Of a stretch of DNA of 64,000 nt, positions 1 through 13,537 are shown piece after piece. The stretch is from Vreelandella olivaria (GTDB taxonomy: Bacteria > Pseudomonadota > Gammaproteobacteria > Pseudomonadales > Halomonadaceae). A program made the position numbers and the translations under genes. The DNA is taken from assembly GCA_004295565.1 (NCBI GenBank), contig AP019416.1:2914001-2978000 (forward strand), in the 5' to 3' direction. A model generated the notes under the pieces. The model saw nothing but the letters and a program-made list of their open reading frames with translations, was not told where the DNA came from and made no database searches. Every line of letters starts with the position of its first letter. Position 1 is the first letter of the stretch.

Positions 1-497
1 GTTATCGGCTTGGTGCCGTGGATGGAAACCCTGGCAGCCTGCCAAGATTTGAATAGCCAAGAGAATGGCTACTTCATAGGTTATCGTGATCCTGAAACGG
101 AAGAAATTTTGACACACCGCCGGATCACAAATACCACGAGCTCGTCGCGGCGGCTGAATACTTTGATTATGAGGCTTCTGGCGAAGTCACCCTCATTCAG
201 CAAATCCCCGACACTTTGGGCACCCATGCACTGTGCATGAATCACCCCAACTCGCCCTGGCATATGAAACCCGTTTACGGCTGGCGCCTTTACAGCGACG
301 GCAGTCTGGACGCATTGCTTGCCGACGAGAACAAAGCCGCAATGACGCCGATTTTGTTAGGGGATACGTGTTTGTACAGCGCCCACGCCCGCCATCAAAC
401 CGTCTACTTTTTCCAGCGCCATATTGCCAACCGTATACTGGAAGAAGATCCAGCAACGCTTGATGCGCTAGCCATGATGGTTGTGGCAAGTGATTAA
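1..497 (+). CDS. Unrecognised protein, 3' part, one frameshift
   Basis: The gene is open from the first base of the window, so its start lies outside. The frame beginning at base 1 reads through to about position 115. The protein then continues in another frame, with an acidic and aromatic stretch followed by a long tail that stops at 497. The join near 115 keeps protein-like sequence on both sides, so one indel is likely. I recognise no domain, signal peptide or membrane segment. The tail is rich in His, Trp and Tyr, for example HPNSPWHMKPVYGWRLYSDG. It is probably a conserved cytoplasmic protein; no function is proposed. Confidence 0.55.
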
Positions 498-583
498 CCG
501 AGCGCCTTAATGCCGCTTTTTGAGCGAGGCCAACATCAATGGTGATGCGAGCCTCGCCTGGGCGGGTCGGCTATTACAAAGGG

Positions 584-838
584 CTACGCTAAACGTATAA
601 AGTAGAGGTAGTTACTCTCAGAGGAGGTGTCCTGCTCAAGCAGGTCGTGCCCTAAAAATTGACAAAACTTGGGCACGTCTCGTGTGGTGGCTGGGTCAGT
701 GGCAATCACTTTGAGCACTTGGCCTGAGACCATGTCGCGCACTTTGTTATGCATAAGCATAATAGGCTCTGGGCAGTAGAGTCCTGTGGTGTCCAGTACC
801 GCGTCAAAGCTGGGTAACGTACCCGTATTATCAGCCAT
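584..838 (-). CDS. tusA: TusA-family sulfur carrier protein
   Basis: This intact 84-residue protein has the family signature GLYCPEPIM, with the persulfide-carrying cysteine at about residue 22. It also has the downstream ATDPATTRDVPKFCQFLGH segment. TusA proteins accept sulfur from cysteine desulfurase IscS and pass it on, classically to TusBCD for 2-thiouridine in tRNA wobble positions. The length matches the family (about 80 residues). The second cysteine in KFCQFLGH is also typical. Its start codon lies only 29 bases from the divergent gene at 868, and GAGGA precedes the ATG as ribosome site. It could be one of several TusA paralogues with another sulfur-transfer role. Confidence 0.93.
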   Translation of the reverse strand: MADNTGTLPSFDAVLDTTGLYCPEPIMLMHNKVRDMVSGQVLKVIATDPATTRDVPKFCQFLGHDLLEQDTSSESNYLYFIRLA

Positions 839-867
839 TAATATCCTCGATGTAGGAAACAGTAAGT

Positions 868-1155
868 ATGATTAAAGTTATCATCGAACGGCGAATCATG
901 CCCGGTCTTGAAGAAGAGTTTGAGCAAGCAGCGCGGGAGGCAATGCGCGTTTCCCTTGGCGTAAGGGGCTTCATCGGCGGTGAAACACTGGTAGAACTGG
1001 GTCACACCGATCGTCGACTGATGATTACCAAATGGCGTGATATCCGCGCCTGGAAAGAGTGGCACTCAAGCGAAGCACGGACGATGGCCATGCAGCGTAT
1101 TTTACCGCTGTTAACCGAAGATGAAACTATCCGAATTTACGAAGCTGGCTATTAA
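868..1155 (+). CDS. Antibiotic biosynthesis monooxygenase (ABM) fold protein
   Basis: This intact 95-residue protein begins MIKVIIERRIMPG and contains the beta-alpha-beta pattern of the dimeric alpha/beta barrel ABM family. Features are a Glu-rich helix (EEEFEQAAREAMRVS), a GFIGGETLVE strand and the TKWRDIRAWKEWHSS segment typical of the second half. Family members range from quinol and haem monooxygenases to proteins of unknown activity, so the substrate cannot be named. The gene is divergent from tusA with a very short shared upstream region. AGGA lies just ahead of the ATG. Confidence 0.8.
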   Translation: MIKVIIERRIMPGLEEEFEQAAREAMRVSLGVRGFIGGETLVELGHTDRRLMITKWRDIRAWKEWHSSEARTMAMQRILPLLTEDETIRIYEAGY

Positions 1156-1174
1156 ACCAAAAGTTTCAACAACG

Positions 1175-2239
1175 TTAATCCCTAAGCCTCACATGCACAG
1201 TCACCTCTTCACGATCATGGAAGAGGTGGCGGCATGATATGGTGGCATGTACACCTGCTTTTTCAAGCGATTCTTCCAAGGCTGTCAGGCAGCGCATGAC
1301 CTCCTCCCAGCGCTTTTTCATGGGCAATTTGAGGTTAAAGATCGCCTCTTTGCACCATTTGCGAATCAACCAGCGCTCCACCATGGCCAATACCCGCACC
1401 GGTTTATCAACAATATCGCACACCAGCCAGTCCAGACGCTGGGGCGGCTCCCAAGTAAAGCCATCTTCTTTAAGATGATCAATCTGCCCGGTCTTCATCA
1501 ACTGTGGTTCCATCGGACCATTATCGATGGCGTACACGTACATGCCGCGCTGAACCAACTGCCACGTCCAGCCGCCAGGAGCAGCCCCAAATCAGCCGCC
1601 TGCATATGTGGTGCTAGCCGCACATCCCACTCTTCCCTAGGAATAAACTCGTGCCACGCCTCTTCCAATTTCAGCGTTGAACGGCTGGGAGCACGAGAGG
1701 GAAAGCGCAACCGACGAATACCATTAATGAGATCGCTACGATTGCCAGGGAAGCTCATCGCAAGCTGCACTTGATCACCATCAGTCCAGAAAATATGCAG
1801 GCGTCGTGCGCCCGCGCTGCGCCTTAACGCACCGCGTTTTTCAGCATACTTTCCAGCGGCTTGGTAAGCGCCTTAATCAGTCCTGCCAGCGCTTTACCAT
1901 CGTTGGTATCCGGCGTTTCATGCCAAATCTCTTCAAAGCTCCAACGGCTGGCTTTTACCTGCTCCAGGATAGCGGTAAGACGGTCGTCACGTGACAGAGT
2001 GAGCGCAGGCAAGGCCGCTAAGCTCTGGCGCGCGAAAATCAGCTTTTAAACGCTGCATGGCGGTGTAAATCATTCACCGCTTCGCCATCGAGGCGCGTTA
2101 AGCTTACCCAACCCTCACCATAGGAAGATTCACACCCTACATCGTTTAATGCTGCGTGATGCTGCATTTCTGCTAAAGCATCATTTTCAAACCCTGGACG
2201 GCAGTAGACGAGCCACGACGTAGGTACTATTTCACTCAC
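1175..2239 (-). CDS. rlmM: 23S rRNA 2'-O-ribose methyltransferase RlmM, three frameshifts
   Basis: Four fragments in different frames join into one protein of RlmM length (about 355 residues). From the N-terminus: a THUMP-like part starting with a GTG codon at 2239 (SEIVPTSWLVYCRPGFENDA); a middle piece around 1824-2012; a piece around 1498-1770 with PHMQAADLGLLLAAG; and the C-terminal Rossmann part around 1175-1558 with RGMYVYAIDNGPM and FTWEPPQRLDWLVCDIVDKP. These match the SAM-binding and catalytic regions of the enzyme that methylates C2498 of 23S rRNA in Escherichia coli. Changes of frame fall near 1558-1600, 1780-1820 and 2015-2040. The even protein quality on both sides suggests sequencing indels. 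It lies next to the rRNA operon, downstream of the heptamer repeat. Confidence 0.85.
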
Positions 2240-2317
2240 CCTTTTACCTCTATTCCGACCATCACAAACGGTGACGGCTAGCTAATTAATTGGGTCGCAT
2301 CATAGCATTTATCTAGC

Positions 2318-2457
2318 TGAGGCGTGAGGCGTGAGGCGTGAGGCGTGAGGCGTGAGGCGTGAGGCGTGAGGCGTGAGGCGTGAGGCGTGAGGCGTGAGGC
2401 GTGAGGCGTGAGGCGTGAGGCGTGAGGCGTGAGGCGTGAGGCGTGAGGCGTGAGGCG
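2318..2457. repeat. Exact tandem heptamer repeat, 20 copies of TGAGGCG
   Basis: From 2318 to 2457 the sequence is 140 bases of TGAGGCG repeated exactly 20 times without a single mismatch. It sits between the start of rlmM and the terminator of the rRNA operon. Just beyond it (about 2498-2568) is a degenerate pyrimidine-rich stretch with words such as CTCACG, TTCACG and CCCCTCAC, resembling decayed copies in the opposite orientation. The perfect array implies slippage or recent expansion, and its length is likely to differ between strains. Because 7 is not a multiple of 3, the minus strand stays open as a Leu-Thr-Pro-His-Ala-Ser-Arg repeat, which I do not regard as a gene. Confidence 0.98.
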
Positions 2458-2573
2458 GAACAGGATATTCGGGCGATAGCCATTCACCAACGTTTCCTGC
2501 TCACGATTCACGACTTACCCTTTACTGCTCACCCTTTACCCCTCACTATTTACCCCTCACGCCCACGGCCACG

Positions 2574-2613
2574 CAAAAAAATCCCCCAAGGCGCAAGCCC
2601 TGGGGGATTTTTC
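2574..2613 (-). terminator. Rho-independent terminator of the rRNA operon
   Basis: A GC-rich hairpin with arms ATCCCCCA and TGGGGGAT (about 2581-2609) is followed in the minus-strand direction by a run of seven T. It lies just after the 5S gene and is the natural end of the rrn transcript. Confidence 0.9.
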
Positions 2614-2623
2614 ATAATAAGTG

Positions 2624-2739
2624 CCTGACGATGACCTACTCTCGCATGGGGAGACCCCACACTACCATCGGCGCTAAGCGGTTTCACTTCTGAGTTCGGC
2701 AAGGGATCAGGTGGTTCACGCATGCTATGGTCGTCAGGC
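2624..2739 (-). rRNA. rrf: 5S ribosomal RNA
   Basis: Read on the minus strand, the gene starts GCCTGACGACCATAGCATGC and ends near the complementary GTCAGGC arm, giving the closing stem of 5S rRNA over about 116 bases. It contains the usual CCACCTGATCCC and CCGAACTC-like words. It follows 23S in the same operon and precedes the terminator. Confidence 0.95.
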
Positions 2740-2748
2740 GTAACGGTT

Positions 2749-2766
2749 AATGTATATCATGCTGAC
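2749..2766 (-). promoter_or_regulatory. Right arm of distal pre-23S processing stem
   Basis: These 18 bases in the 23S-5S spacer are the exact reverse complement of 5874-5891 in the 16S-23S spacer. In the transcript the two strands can pair around the whole 23S RNA. They extend the stem formed by 5773-5820 with 2855-2886, which is the expected RNase III processing structure. Confidence 0.75.
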
Positions 2767-2886
2767 TATGGCTAAATTGTGTGCGTCTCATTGCCTGCCG
2801 CCTGCTCCTTTGAGTCAGGCCACACACTGCGTATCCGGCTTTTTAATGCTTCGTCATCATTACGACCAGACCCCTTGGGTGTTATA

Positions 2887-5772
<2,886 letters not shown>

Positions 5773-5889
5773 TAACCCGAAGGAGTCTGGATGTCGCAAT
5801 GATAACGTTTCATTTTGCCGGATACGCTTGAGACGTATCACAATTTAAGAAGCACTTCTTGCGAAGTGTTCTTGTCAGCATGATATACA

Positions 5890-5901
5890 TTGTTAAAGAG
5901 C
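5890..5901 (-). promoter_or_regulatory. boxA antitermination site in the rrn spacer
   Basis: On the minus strand this reads GCTCTTTAACAA, the Nus-factor boxA motif of rrn operons. The identical 12-mer occurs in the 16S leader at 7756-7767. It would reload the antitermination complex before 23S is transcribed. Confidence 0.85.
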
Positions 5902-5970
5902 GACTGCTATAAGCAGTGATAAGACACCGCCGCAGGCGGTTGGCTTATCACTGCTCATTAACAGCATTCT

Positions 5971-6004
5971 GATCAGGTAATTCATTGTGGACGCTTACTA
6001 ACGC
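5971..6004 (-). promoter_or_regulatory. 3' strand of the pre-16S RNase III processing stem
   Basis: This spacer segment is complementary, with a few wobbles and one bulge, to the leader segment 7721-7752. Pairing of the two in the transcript brackets the 16S RNA. This is the standard substrate for RNase III release of pre-16S. Confidence 0.75.
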
Positions 6005-6017
6005 GTGACGCATCGTT

Positions 6018-7551
<1,534 letters not shown>

Positions 7552-7720
7552 AATCATTGTGATCCTTACTCGCTAACTGACGGACTAGCCGACAGCAGCA
7601 AAAGCACCAAACTTGGCTCAAGGTTCAAACGAATTCATTCAAAACAGGTTCCAAAGGACGAATCCTTTAAAACCCTATTGCTTGAGTCGCTTGCCTTGAT
7701 ATTTGGTGATTTGTCACCAA

Positions 7721-7752
7721 CGTCAGCAAGCGCCCACATGAATTACCTGATC
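7721..7752 (-). promoter_or_regulatory. 5' strand of the pre-16S RNase III processing stem
   Basis: The leader segment starts GATCAGGTAATTCATG on the minus strand and is complementary to 5971-6004 in the spacer. Together they close a long stem around 16S. Confidence 0.75.
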
Positions 7753-7755
7753 AAA

Positions 7756-7767
7756 TTGTTAAAGAGC
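7756..7767 (-). promoter_or_regulatory. boxA antitermination site in the 16S leader
   Basis: The minus strand reads GCTCTTTAACAA, identical to the spacer copy at 5890-5901. It lies between the promoter at 7826-7853 and the processing stem, as in other gammaproteobacterial rrn leaders. Confidence 0.85.
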
Positions 7768-7825
7768 TGGTCGCTGTATTTAACTAGTAAACCGTTGAAC
7801 TGGCTTACCTCAGCGAGGAAAACGT

Positions 7826-7853
7826 ATTCTACGCATTTCCTGGTGTTTGTCAA
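7826..7853 (-). promoter_or_regulatory. Promoter of the rRNA operon
   Basis: On the minus strand a TTGACA -35 box (7848-7853) is followed after 16 bases by a TAGAAT -10 box (7826-7831). It lies about 280 bases ahead of 16S and just upstream of boxA. The rest of 7870-8020 shows no gene; it is intergenic and could hold Fis or UP-element sites that I cannot define. Confidence 0.75.
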
Positions 7854-8020
7854 TCGCTGTTTTTAGCGACTGAGGCGAGCGATACAACTTGCTCTAACCT
7901 CCTGACAAACCAAGGCTTTTACGCCTTATTCACCGCTGGTAACGCTTGGCGTCCCCGGCAGCGGATGCGTACTTTAAGGCCTGACTATCAAGATAGCAAG
8001 CAAAAGAAGTCTTGCATATG

Positions 8021-8052
8021 AAAAAAGCGGCAGAAGGTTGCCCTTCTGCCGC
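8021..8052 (-). terminator. Rho-independent terminator after the acyl-CoA dehydrogenase gene
   Basis: Arms GCGGCAGAAGG (8027-8037) and CCTTCTGCCGC (8042-8052) form a perfect 11-bp stem. On the minus strand this is followed by six T (8026-8021). It isolates the fatty-acid gene from the rRNA promoter. Confidence 0.93.
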
Positions 8053-8130
8053 AAACCACCGATCAGAACGCCTGATCAGAGAGTGCTCGTTGGCGTAAAG
8101 TAGTACCTCACGCCATCAGTAGCCGATGTT

Positions 8131-9935
8131 TCAAATTTCAAACCCCAAACCAAAATCCTCACTGGAAATCGCCATCAGGCTGGATGCACCCGCTTGGATC
8201 ATCTGCGCATGGGCTTTGGTACGCGGCAATAGACGCTGATAATAGAAGCGAGCGGTATTCAATTTAGCAGCGTAGAAAGCCTTATCGTCACCTTCTAGAG
8301 AGACAGACGCCTGCTTGGCCGCGCGTGCAAATAGATACGCCAGGGTGACGTAGCCTGAGTACATCAGGTAATCAACACTCGCCGCCCCTACTTCTTCGCG
8401 GTCTTGCATCGCCTTCATACCCACGCCCATGGTCAGCTCGCCCCACTCTGCATTCAGCTTCGCCAGTGGCTCGACAAACTCTTTAAGGGCTGGATTGTCA
8501 GCTTCTGTTTTGCAGAATTTGTGGATTTCTTTGGTGAATACTTTTAGCGATTCTCCCTGGCTCATCAACACTTTGCGACCCAGTAAATCTAGGGCTTGAA
8601 TACCCGTCGTACCTTCATACAAGCGGGTAATACGCGCATCGCGCACCAGTTGCTCCATACCCCACTCTTTAATGAAGCCATGACCGCCATAAATCTGGAC
8701 GCCTTCATTGGTGCTTTCAAAACCGACTTCGGTTAAGAAGGCTTTAACAATAGGCGTTAGCAAGCCAAGCAGCGTTTCGGCGTGATCACGCTCTTCACCC
8801 GGCTCGCCATGTTCAACCACATCGAGCATTTGCGCGGTGTATAGCACCAGCATCCGTCCGCCTTCAGCAAAGGCTTTCTGTGTCAGCAGCATACGGCGAA
8901 CATCGGGGTGGACAATAATCGGATCGGCCGGCTTTTCAGGCGCCTGCTTGCCCGACAAACCACGCATCTGTAAACGATCACGAGCGTAGCTCAAGGAGTT
9001 CTGGAAGCTGGCCTCAATCAATCCAAGCCCTTGAATACCTACCCCAAGACGCGCAGCGTTCATCATGGTGAACATGCAGGCCAACCCTTTATTGGGGGGC
9101 CCTACCAAGTAACCGGTTGCGCCATCGAAGTTCATCACACAGGTGGCATTACCATGAATGCCCATCTTATGTTCGAGCGAACCACAGGTGACTCCGTTAC
9201 GCTCACCTACATTACCTTGAGCGTCGGGCAAGAACTTAGGCACTACAAATAGCGAAATACCTTTGGAACCTTCAGGCGCACCGGGCAGCTTTGCCAGCAC
9301 CAAATGAACGATATTTTCAGCCAGGTTATGCTCGCCGGCCGAGATAAAGATTTTGGTACCGGTAATGGCGTAGGCGTCGCCTTCAGCGGGCACTGCCCGG
9401 GTCTTGATCAAACCCAGGTCGGTACCACAGTGGGGTTCAGTCAGGCACATAGTGCCCGTCCAAACGCCTTCTACTAATTTTGTTAAGTAGGTCGCTTTTG
9501 CTCATCAGTACCGTGATGGCGCAGTGCATCGGCAGCACCGTGGGAAAGCCCTGGATACATGCCCCATGCCAAGTTAGTGGCGCAGATCATTTCTGAAAGC
9601 AGCATCGCCAATGAAGGCGGGAGGCCCTGGCCACCATGGGCAGGATCGGCGGCCAGGCTTGGCCAGCCGCCTTCTACGTACTGCTGGTAGGCCTCTTTAA
9701 AACCATTAGGCGCCTTGACCTCGCCCCCTTCCAGCAGACAGCCCTCTTCATCACCGCTCTGATTAATCGGTAGCAGCACGTCACGGGCGAAACGTGCGCC
9801 CTCTTCCAAGATAGCGCTGACCACGTCTGGCGATGCATCTTCACCACTGGGTAGACGCGCGTAGTGAGCGGGGTAATCGAGCATTTCGTCCATGACGAAA
9901 CGCATATCACGAATGGGGGCCTGATAACTGGGCAT
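8131..9935 (-). CDS. Acyl-CoA dehydrogenase, about 600-residue type, one frameshift
   Basis: This FAD enzyme would introduce the trans-2 double bond into acyl-CoA. The N-terminal fragment begins MPSYQAPIRDMRFVMDEM at 9935, with AGGAG upstream. The second fragment carries CLTEPHCGTDLG, the FAD/substrate-binding signature, and QIYGGHGFIKEWGMEQLVRD near the C-terminal third. A long C-terminal extension after the catalytic domain places it in the large subfamily that includes DmdC (3-methylmercaptopropionyl-CoA dehydrogenase) and broad-range dehydrogenases. The frame changes between 9450 and 9483. A PsrA-type palindrome lies 60 bases upstream. Specific substrate is undetermined: medium- or long-chain acyl-CoA is more likely than methylmercaptopropionyl-CoA given the neighbours. 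Confidence 0.88.
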
Positions 9936-9992
9936 CACACTTCTCCTGAAATAAGGGGCTTGGAAGCCAATCAAGTGATTTTGACAGAAGGC

Positions 9993-10012
9993 TTTCAAAC
10001 ACATGTTTGAAA
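9993..10012. promoter_or_regulatory. PsrA-type fatty-acid repressor operator
   Basis: TTTCAAACACATGTTTGAAA fits the CAAAC-N4-GTTTG consensus described for the TetR-family repressor PsrA, which is relieved by long-chain fatty acids. It sits directly upstream of the acyl-CoA dehydrogenase gene. The match is seen; the regulator assignment is by analogy. Confidence 0.7.
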
Positions 10013-10178
10013 ACTAGCGCGAGCACTCCTCAGAGTCAAGCGAGCGTTTGAATTTAGCCTTAAAACACCCTAGAACTTTGGTCGCCTACGGCGTAACTCA
10101 TTAACACCAATAATAAAAAAACTCGCCAGCCAAAAGCCGACGAGTCTCGCCGTTTCCCTTTCGCTCACTTGCCATTTA

Positions 10179-10944
10179 TTACTGCATGCGAATACCGCCA
10201 TCCAAGCGAATGACCTCACCGTTAAGCATTGGGTTGGTGATAATTTGCTCGGCCAATCGAGCGAACTCATCCGGTTTACCCAACCGCTTAGGAAAAGGTA
10301 CCGCCGCTGCCAGGGCCTGGGCCGCTTCATCGGGAATTTCGCTCATCATCGGCGTTTCAAATACACCTGGAGCGATGGCCATGACACGAATAGCATGCCG
10401 CGACAACTCCCGCGCCGCGGGCAAGCTCATGCCAACCACACCCGCCTTGGAAGCACTGTAAGCACACTGCCCCACCTGTCCATCAAAAGCAGCGATGGAA
10501 GCGGTATTAATAATTACCCCACGCTCACCACTCTCATTAGGCACGTTCTTAGCCATCGCGGCAGCCGCAAGGCGCATAACGTTAAAGGTGCCGACCAGGT
10601 TGATATTGATCGTTTTGGCGTAGCTGTCTAAATCCGCCGGATTCCCTTCACGATCCACTAGCTTGGCCACGCTAACGACGCCAGCACAGTGAACCATCCC
10701 CGAAAGCCCACGCTCACCCCCCAGCGCTACCGCTGCTTCAACTGCCTGCTGCATTTGTTCGGCTGAAGTAATGTCTGCCAGGCACGCTTGAGCCTGCCCC
10801 CAACTGCTGAGCATGGATTTTGACACTATCGTTTAGGTCGCATAAAACGACGCGAGCACCTGCAGCGACTAACCGTTCAGCGGTTGCCGCTCCTAGCCCC
10901 GAAGCGGCACCGGTAATTAAAAACGTACTCTCCTTAACCTGCAT
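10179..10944 (-). CDS. Short-chain dehydrogenase, HSD10/3-hydroxyacyl-CoA dehydrogenase-like, one frameshift
   Basis: The N-terminus has the NAD-binding motif [16 protein letters not shown] (about residues 9-24) and the acidic specificity residue in VVLCDLND. The second frame continues through NAG-equivalent HCAGVVS, the catalytic Ser/Tyr/Lys region ([21 protein letters not shown]) and ends with RLDGGIRMQ. This is the pattern of type II 3-hydroxyacyl-CoA dehydrogenase (HSD17B10-like) rather than FabG. The likely reaction is NAD-dependent oxidation of 3-hydroxyacyl-CoA. The frame breaks near 10800-10830. Its position between acyl-CoA dehydrogenase and acyl-CoA synthetase supports a role in beta-oxidation. 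Confidence 0.85.
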
Positions 10945-10983
10945 AACCGTATTCCCTGTGGTTGTTATGGATGGCTGTTCTGT

Positions 10984-12653
10984 TTACTTGGCTGTCTTGG
11001 CTTCATCTATCGCCTGGGCACGCAATTTGAAGCGCTGGATCTTGCCGCTGGGGGTTTTAGGCAGTTCATCGACAAACTCAATAATGCGCGGGAAAGCGTG
11101 GGTTGATAGTCGCTCACGTACACGTTGCTTGATTTCATCTGCAAGCTCATCACTTGCCTCATAGCCTTCGCGCAGTACGATATACGACTTAATCACTTCG
11201 CCGCGAATCTCATCGGGCTGCCCGACCGCCGCCGACTCAGCGACCGCAGGGTGCGTCATCACGCTGTTTTCGACATCCGTTGGCCCCACGCGATAACCCG
11301 CCGTGGTAATAATGTCGTCGTCGCGACCAGCAAACTGGAAGGTGCCGTCTTCATTGCGGATAACCACGTCGCCGGTCAGGTAATAGCCCGCTACAAAGGG
11401 TTCTTCTCTTGCCAGGTGTAGCCCTGAAAGAAGTGCGCCGGAGAGTTCTTGATATCGACAGCCAGGACACCGGGCTCCCCGGCGGGCAGCTCTTTATACT
11501 CCGCGTCCAAAATCGCCAGGCGATAACCCGGCATCGGCACACCCATTGCGCCCACATGCTTGAGATGGTCAAGGGCATGGTGATTATTACAGGTCATGCC
11601 GGTTTCGGTCTGGCCGTAGTGATCCATGACCGGACAGCCCAGCGACTTCTCCACCCAGGTCACTACTTCAGTATTGAGAGGCTCGCCCGCCGAGCTCGCC
11701 GCACGTAGCTCTAGCGTTTCATGGGCGTCATCAAATAGCCCTGACGCTTTCATTAGCCGGTAAGCGGTCGGCGCTGCGGCAAAATTAGTAATGCGGTGAC
11801 GCTTCATAAACGCCAACGCCCCTTCAGCGCTAAACCCTGCCTCGCAAAAATGCGTCGTCACACCAAGCAGCAAAGGCCCGGCAATCGCATAGTAAAGACC
11901 GTAAGCCCAGCCGGGGTCGGCCATATTCCAGAAGCGATCATCGTCACGCAGGTCAATGGCCAGCTCCATATAGATCGCAAAAGCCGTCATCCCCGCCAGC
12001 GGCACGGCAACGCCTTTCGGCTTGCCCACGGTGCCAGAGGTGAACATTTGCAGAAACGGCGCTTCAGGGGAAAGCCTTGGCGGCTTGCCGCTCATTGACG
12101 TATGCGTCAACGCTGCTTGCCAATCATGATCGTCAACATGTTCGCTGGTCGCACCACCTACGGCCAGAACCGGCGGACACTGGGTGAGGCCATCAAATTT
12201 ATAGCGATTGGCGTGATCGGTAATCACTAGTTTGGTATCCGCCCGCCCCAATCGATAGTCCACCGCATCAGGGCCAAAGGCGGTAAACAGCGGCTGATAA
12301 ACAGCGCCAATACGCCAGGTGGCGAGTACTGCAATCAATAACTGCGGTGACCGCGGCAACATACAGGCAATGCGGTCACCTTGACTCAACCCTTGGGACT
12401 GAAACCATCCCGCTAACTTGGCGCTCTGCTCATCCAGCTCGGCGTAGGTCAGGGTGTGCACTGTACCTTCGGTGTCTTCTTGAACCAGCGCCAGCACATC
12501 GCCACGCCCGGCGCGCACATGACGCCCGCAACAGGCCTCAAAGGCGCTCAGTTGACCATCCTGGTGATCATCCAGACGGGCAGTAACACTATCGACGGAA
12601 AAGGTACCGAGGTAGTGGTGATAATCAGGCAGTGATTGTGATGTCGCTGTCAT
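10984..12653 (-). CDS. Medium-chain-type acyl-CoA synthetase (AMP-forming), one frameshift
   Basis: This ANL-superfamily ligase would activate a carboxylic acid to its CoA thioester. The first fragment (12653 to about 11391) has the P-loop-like motif MFTSGTVGKPKGVAV and the adenylation motif DHYGQTETGM. The second carries FQFAGRDDDIITTAGYRVGP, the hinge region, and the catalytic lysine motif LPKTPSGKIQRFKLR. Total length of about 556 residues is normal. The frame changes near 11390. The layout resembles MACS and acetyl-CoA-synthetase-like enzymes; substrate chain length is not determined by sequence alone. The gene is immediately upstream of the SDR gene, with 39 bases between. Confidence 0.87.
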
Positions 12654-12725
12654 AATGGCTCTCTTGTGTTATTGGAAATGAGCTCGGAGTGAGAATAAGC
12701 GCAAGCAGTGTGTTATATTTATCCG

Positions 12726-12740
12726 TTGACGTTAACGTAA
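12726..12740. promoter_or_regulatory. Palindromic operator candidate upstream of the acyl-CoA synthetase gene
   Basis: TTGACGTTAACGTAA contains the perfect 10-bp palindrome ACGTTAACGT and lies 73 bases ahead of the synthetase start. It resembles operators of regulators of acyl-CoA or branched-chain catabolism (LiuR-type sites contain ACGT half-sites). The adjacent TetR protein is the other obvious candidate. No other feature is seen in 12654-12841. Confidence 0.5.
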
Positions 12741-12841
12741 GCTACAAGATAATAGCAACGCTAAAAGTAAACGACGCAGAGAGCAAGCATAGATATAAGT
12801 TGTAGCGTTAGACGATGGTCGAGGCTGTCAGTATCAAGGCG

Positions 12842-13420
12842 TCAGACAGCATTGGGCATAATCATGGCGACCAGTTCGTCAGCGAGTTCATCAGGCGACC
12901 GGGGGCCGCTGGGATCGTACCAACGCACCGTCCAGTTCAGCGCCCCCAGCACAAAGCGCGAGACAAGAAAGCGGTCACCATGGATCAAGCCTGCTTCCAA
13001 AGCATCATCAATAACGGCAACCCACAGCGCCTCATAAGCATCGCGCAAGTGGCTCAAATGAGCACTAGCCGTCGGGTCGAGTCGACGCCACTCAAAGAGT
13101 GCCACCACATGGGCATTGCGGTCGGTAAACAGGGTTTCGAGATGGGCGCGTGCCATGGCGCGCAACCGCGCTTCAGGATCGGCGGCACACTGATCCAGTG
13201 CCTTACGCGCAATCATCAACGCATTTTGTGTGCCCTCTTCAATGACCGCGGCGAGGATTTCCTGCTTATCTTTAAAATGGTGAAACAAGCTACCGGACTT
13301 AATACCCATTTCCTGCGCCAGCATACGCACCGTCGTGCGGTCAAAGCCCTCTTGGACAAATAGCTGCGCAGCGAGGCGCGTCAATTCCTTGCGACGGGGG
13401 GATGCATTCATTACATTCAT
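12842..13420 (-). CDS. TetR/AcrR-family transcriptional regulator
   Basis: This intact protein of about 193 residues has an N-terminal helix-turn-helix: RRKELTRLAAQLFVQEGFDR, then TVRMLAQEMGIKSGSLFHHF and KDKQEILAAV, a classic TetR DNA-binding domain. The C-terminal half is an all-helical ligand/dimerisation domain with WRRLDPTASAHLSHLRDAYEA. The start is uncertain between ATG codons at 13420 and 13411; no strong ribosome site favours either. It lies divergent to the thiolase gene across about 117 bases and next to the acyl-CoA genes. It therefore probably senses an acyl-CoA or fatty acid and controls this cluster. Confidence 0.88.
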   Translation of the reverse strand: MNVMNASPRRKELTRLAAQLFVQEGFDRTTVRMLAQEMGIKSGSLFHHFKDKQEILAAVIEEGTQNALMIARKALDQCAADPEARLRAMARAHLETLFTDRNAHVVALFEWRRLDPTASAHLSHLRDAYEALWVAVIDDALEAGLIHGDRFLVSRFVLGALNWTVRWYDPSGPRSPDELADELVAMIMPNAV

Positions 13421-13537
13421 GTCATTTACACTAGCGCTTGCTTGGTTACTCTGGAGAGAACCACAGCACTGCCTACGGGTCAACGTATCAACTACCACTT
13501 GGCATGATAATCACAATAATCCTGAAGGAGATTGGCC

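Larger units (their letters stand above)
5773..6017 (-). other. 16S-23S internal transcribed spacer without tRNA genes
   Basis: The spacer is about 245 bases and holds no tRNA; in particular I find no tRNA-Ile or tRNA-Ala signature. It contains a boxA (5890-5901), a strong hairpin at about 5917-5960 (arms AGCAGTGATAAG and CTTATCACTGCT with an inner GC stem), a second hairpin near 5851-5875, and the 3' halves or 5' halves of the 16S and 23S processing stems. Confidence 0.85.

Noticed and set aside
2318-2457. Possible CRISPR array
   Set aside because: The unit is 7 bases with no spacers and no cas genes nearby; it is a simple tandem repeat.
2278-2511. Minus-strand frame encoding repeated Leu-Thr-Pro-His-Ala-Ser-Arg
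   Set aside because: It is only the translation of the heptamer DNA repeat, with no ribosome site and no conserved ends.
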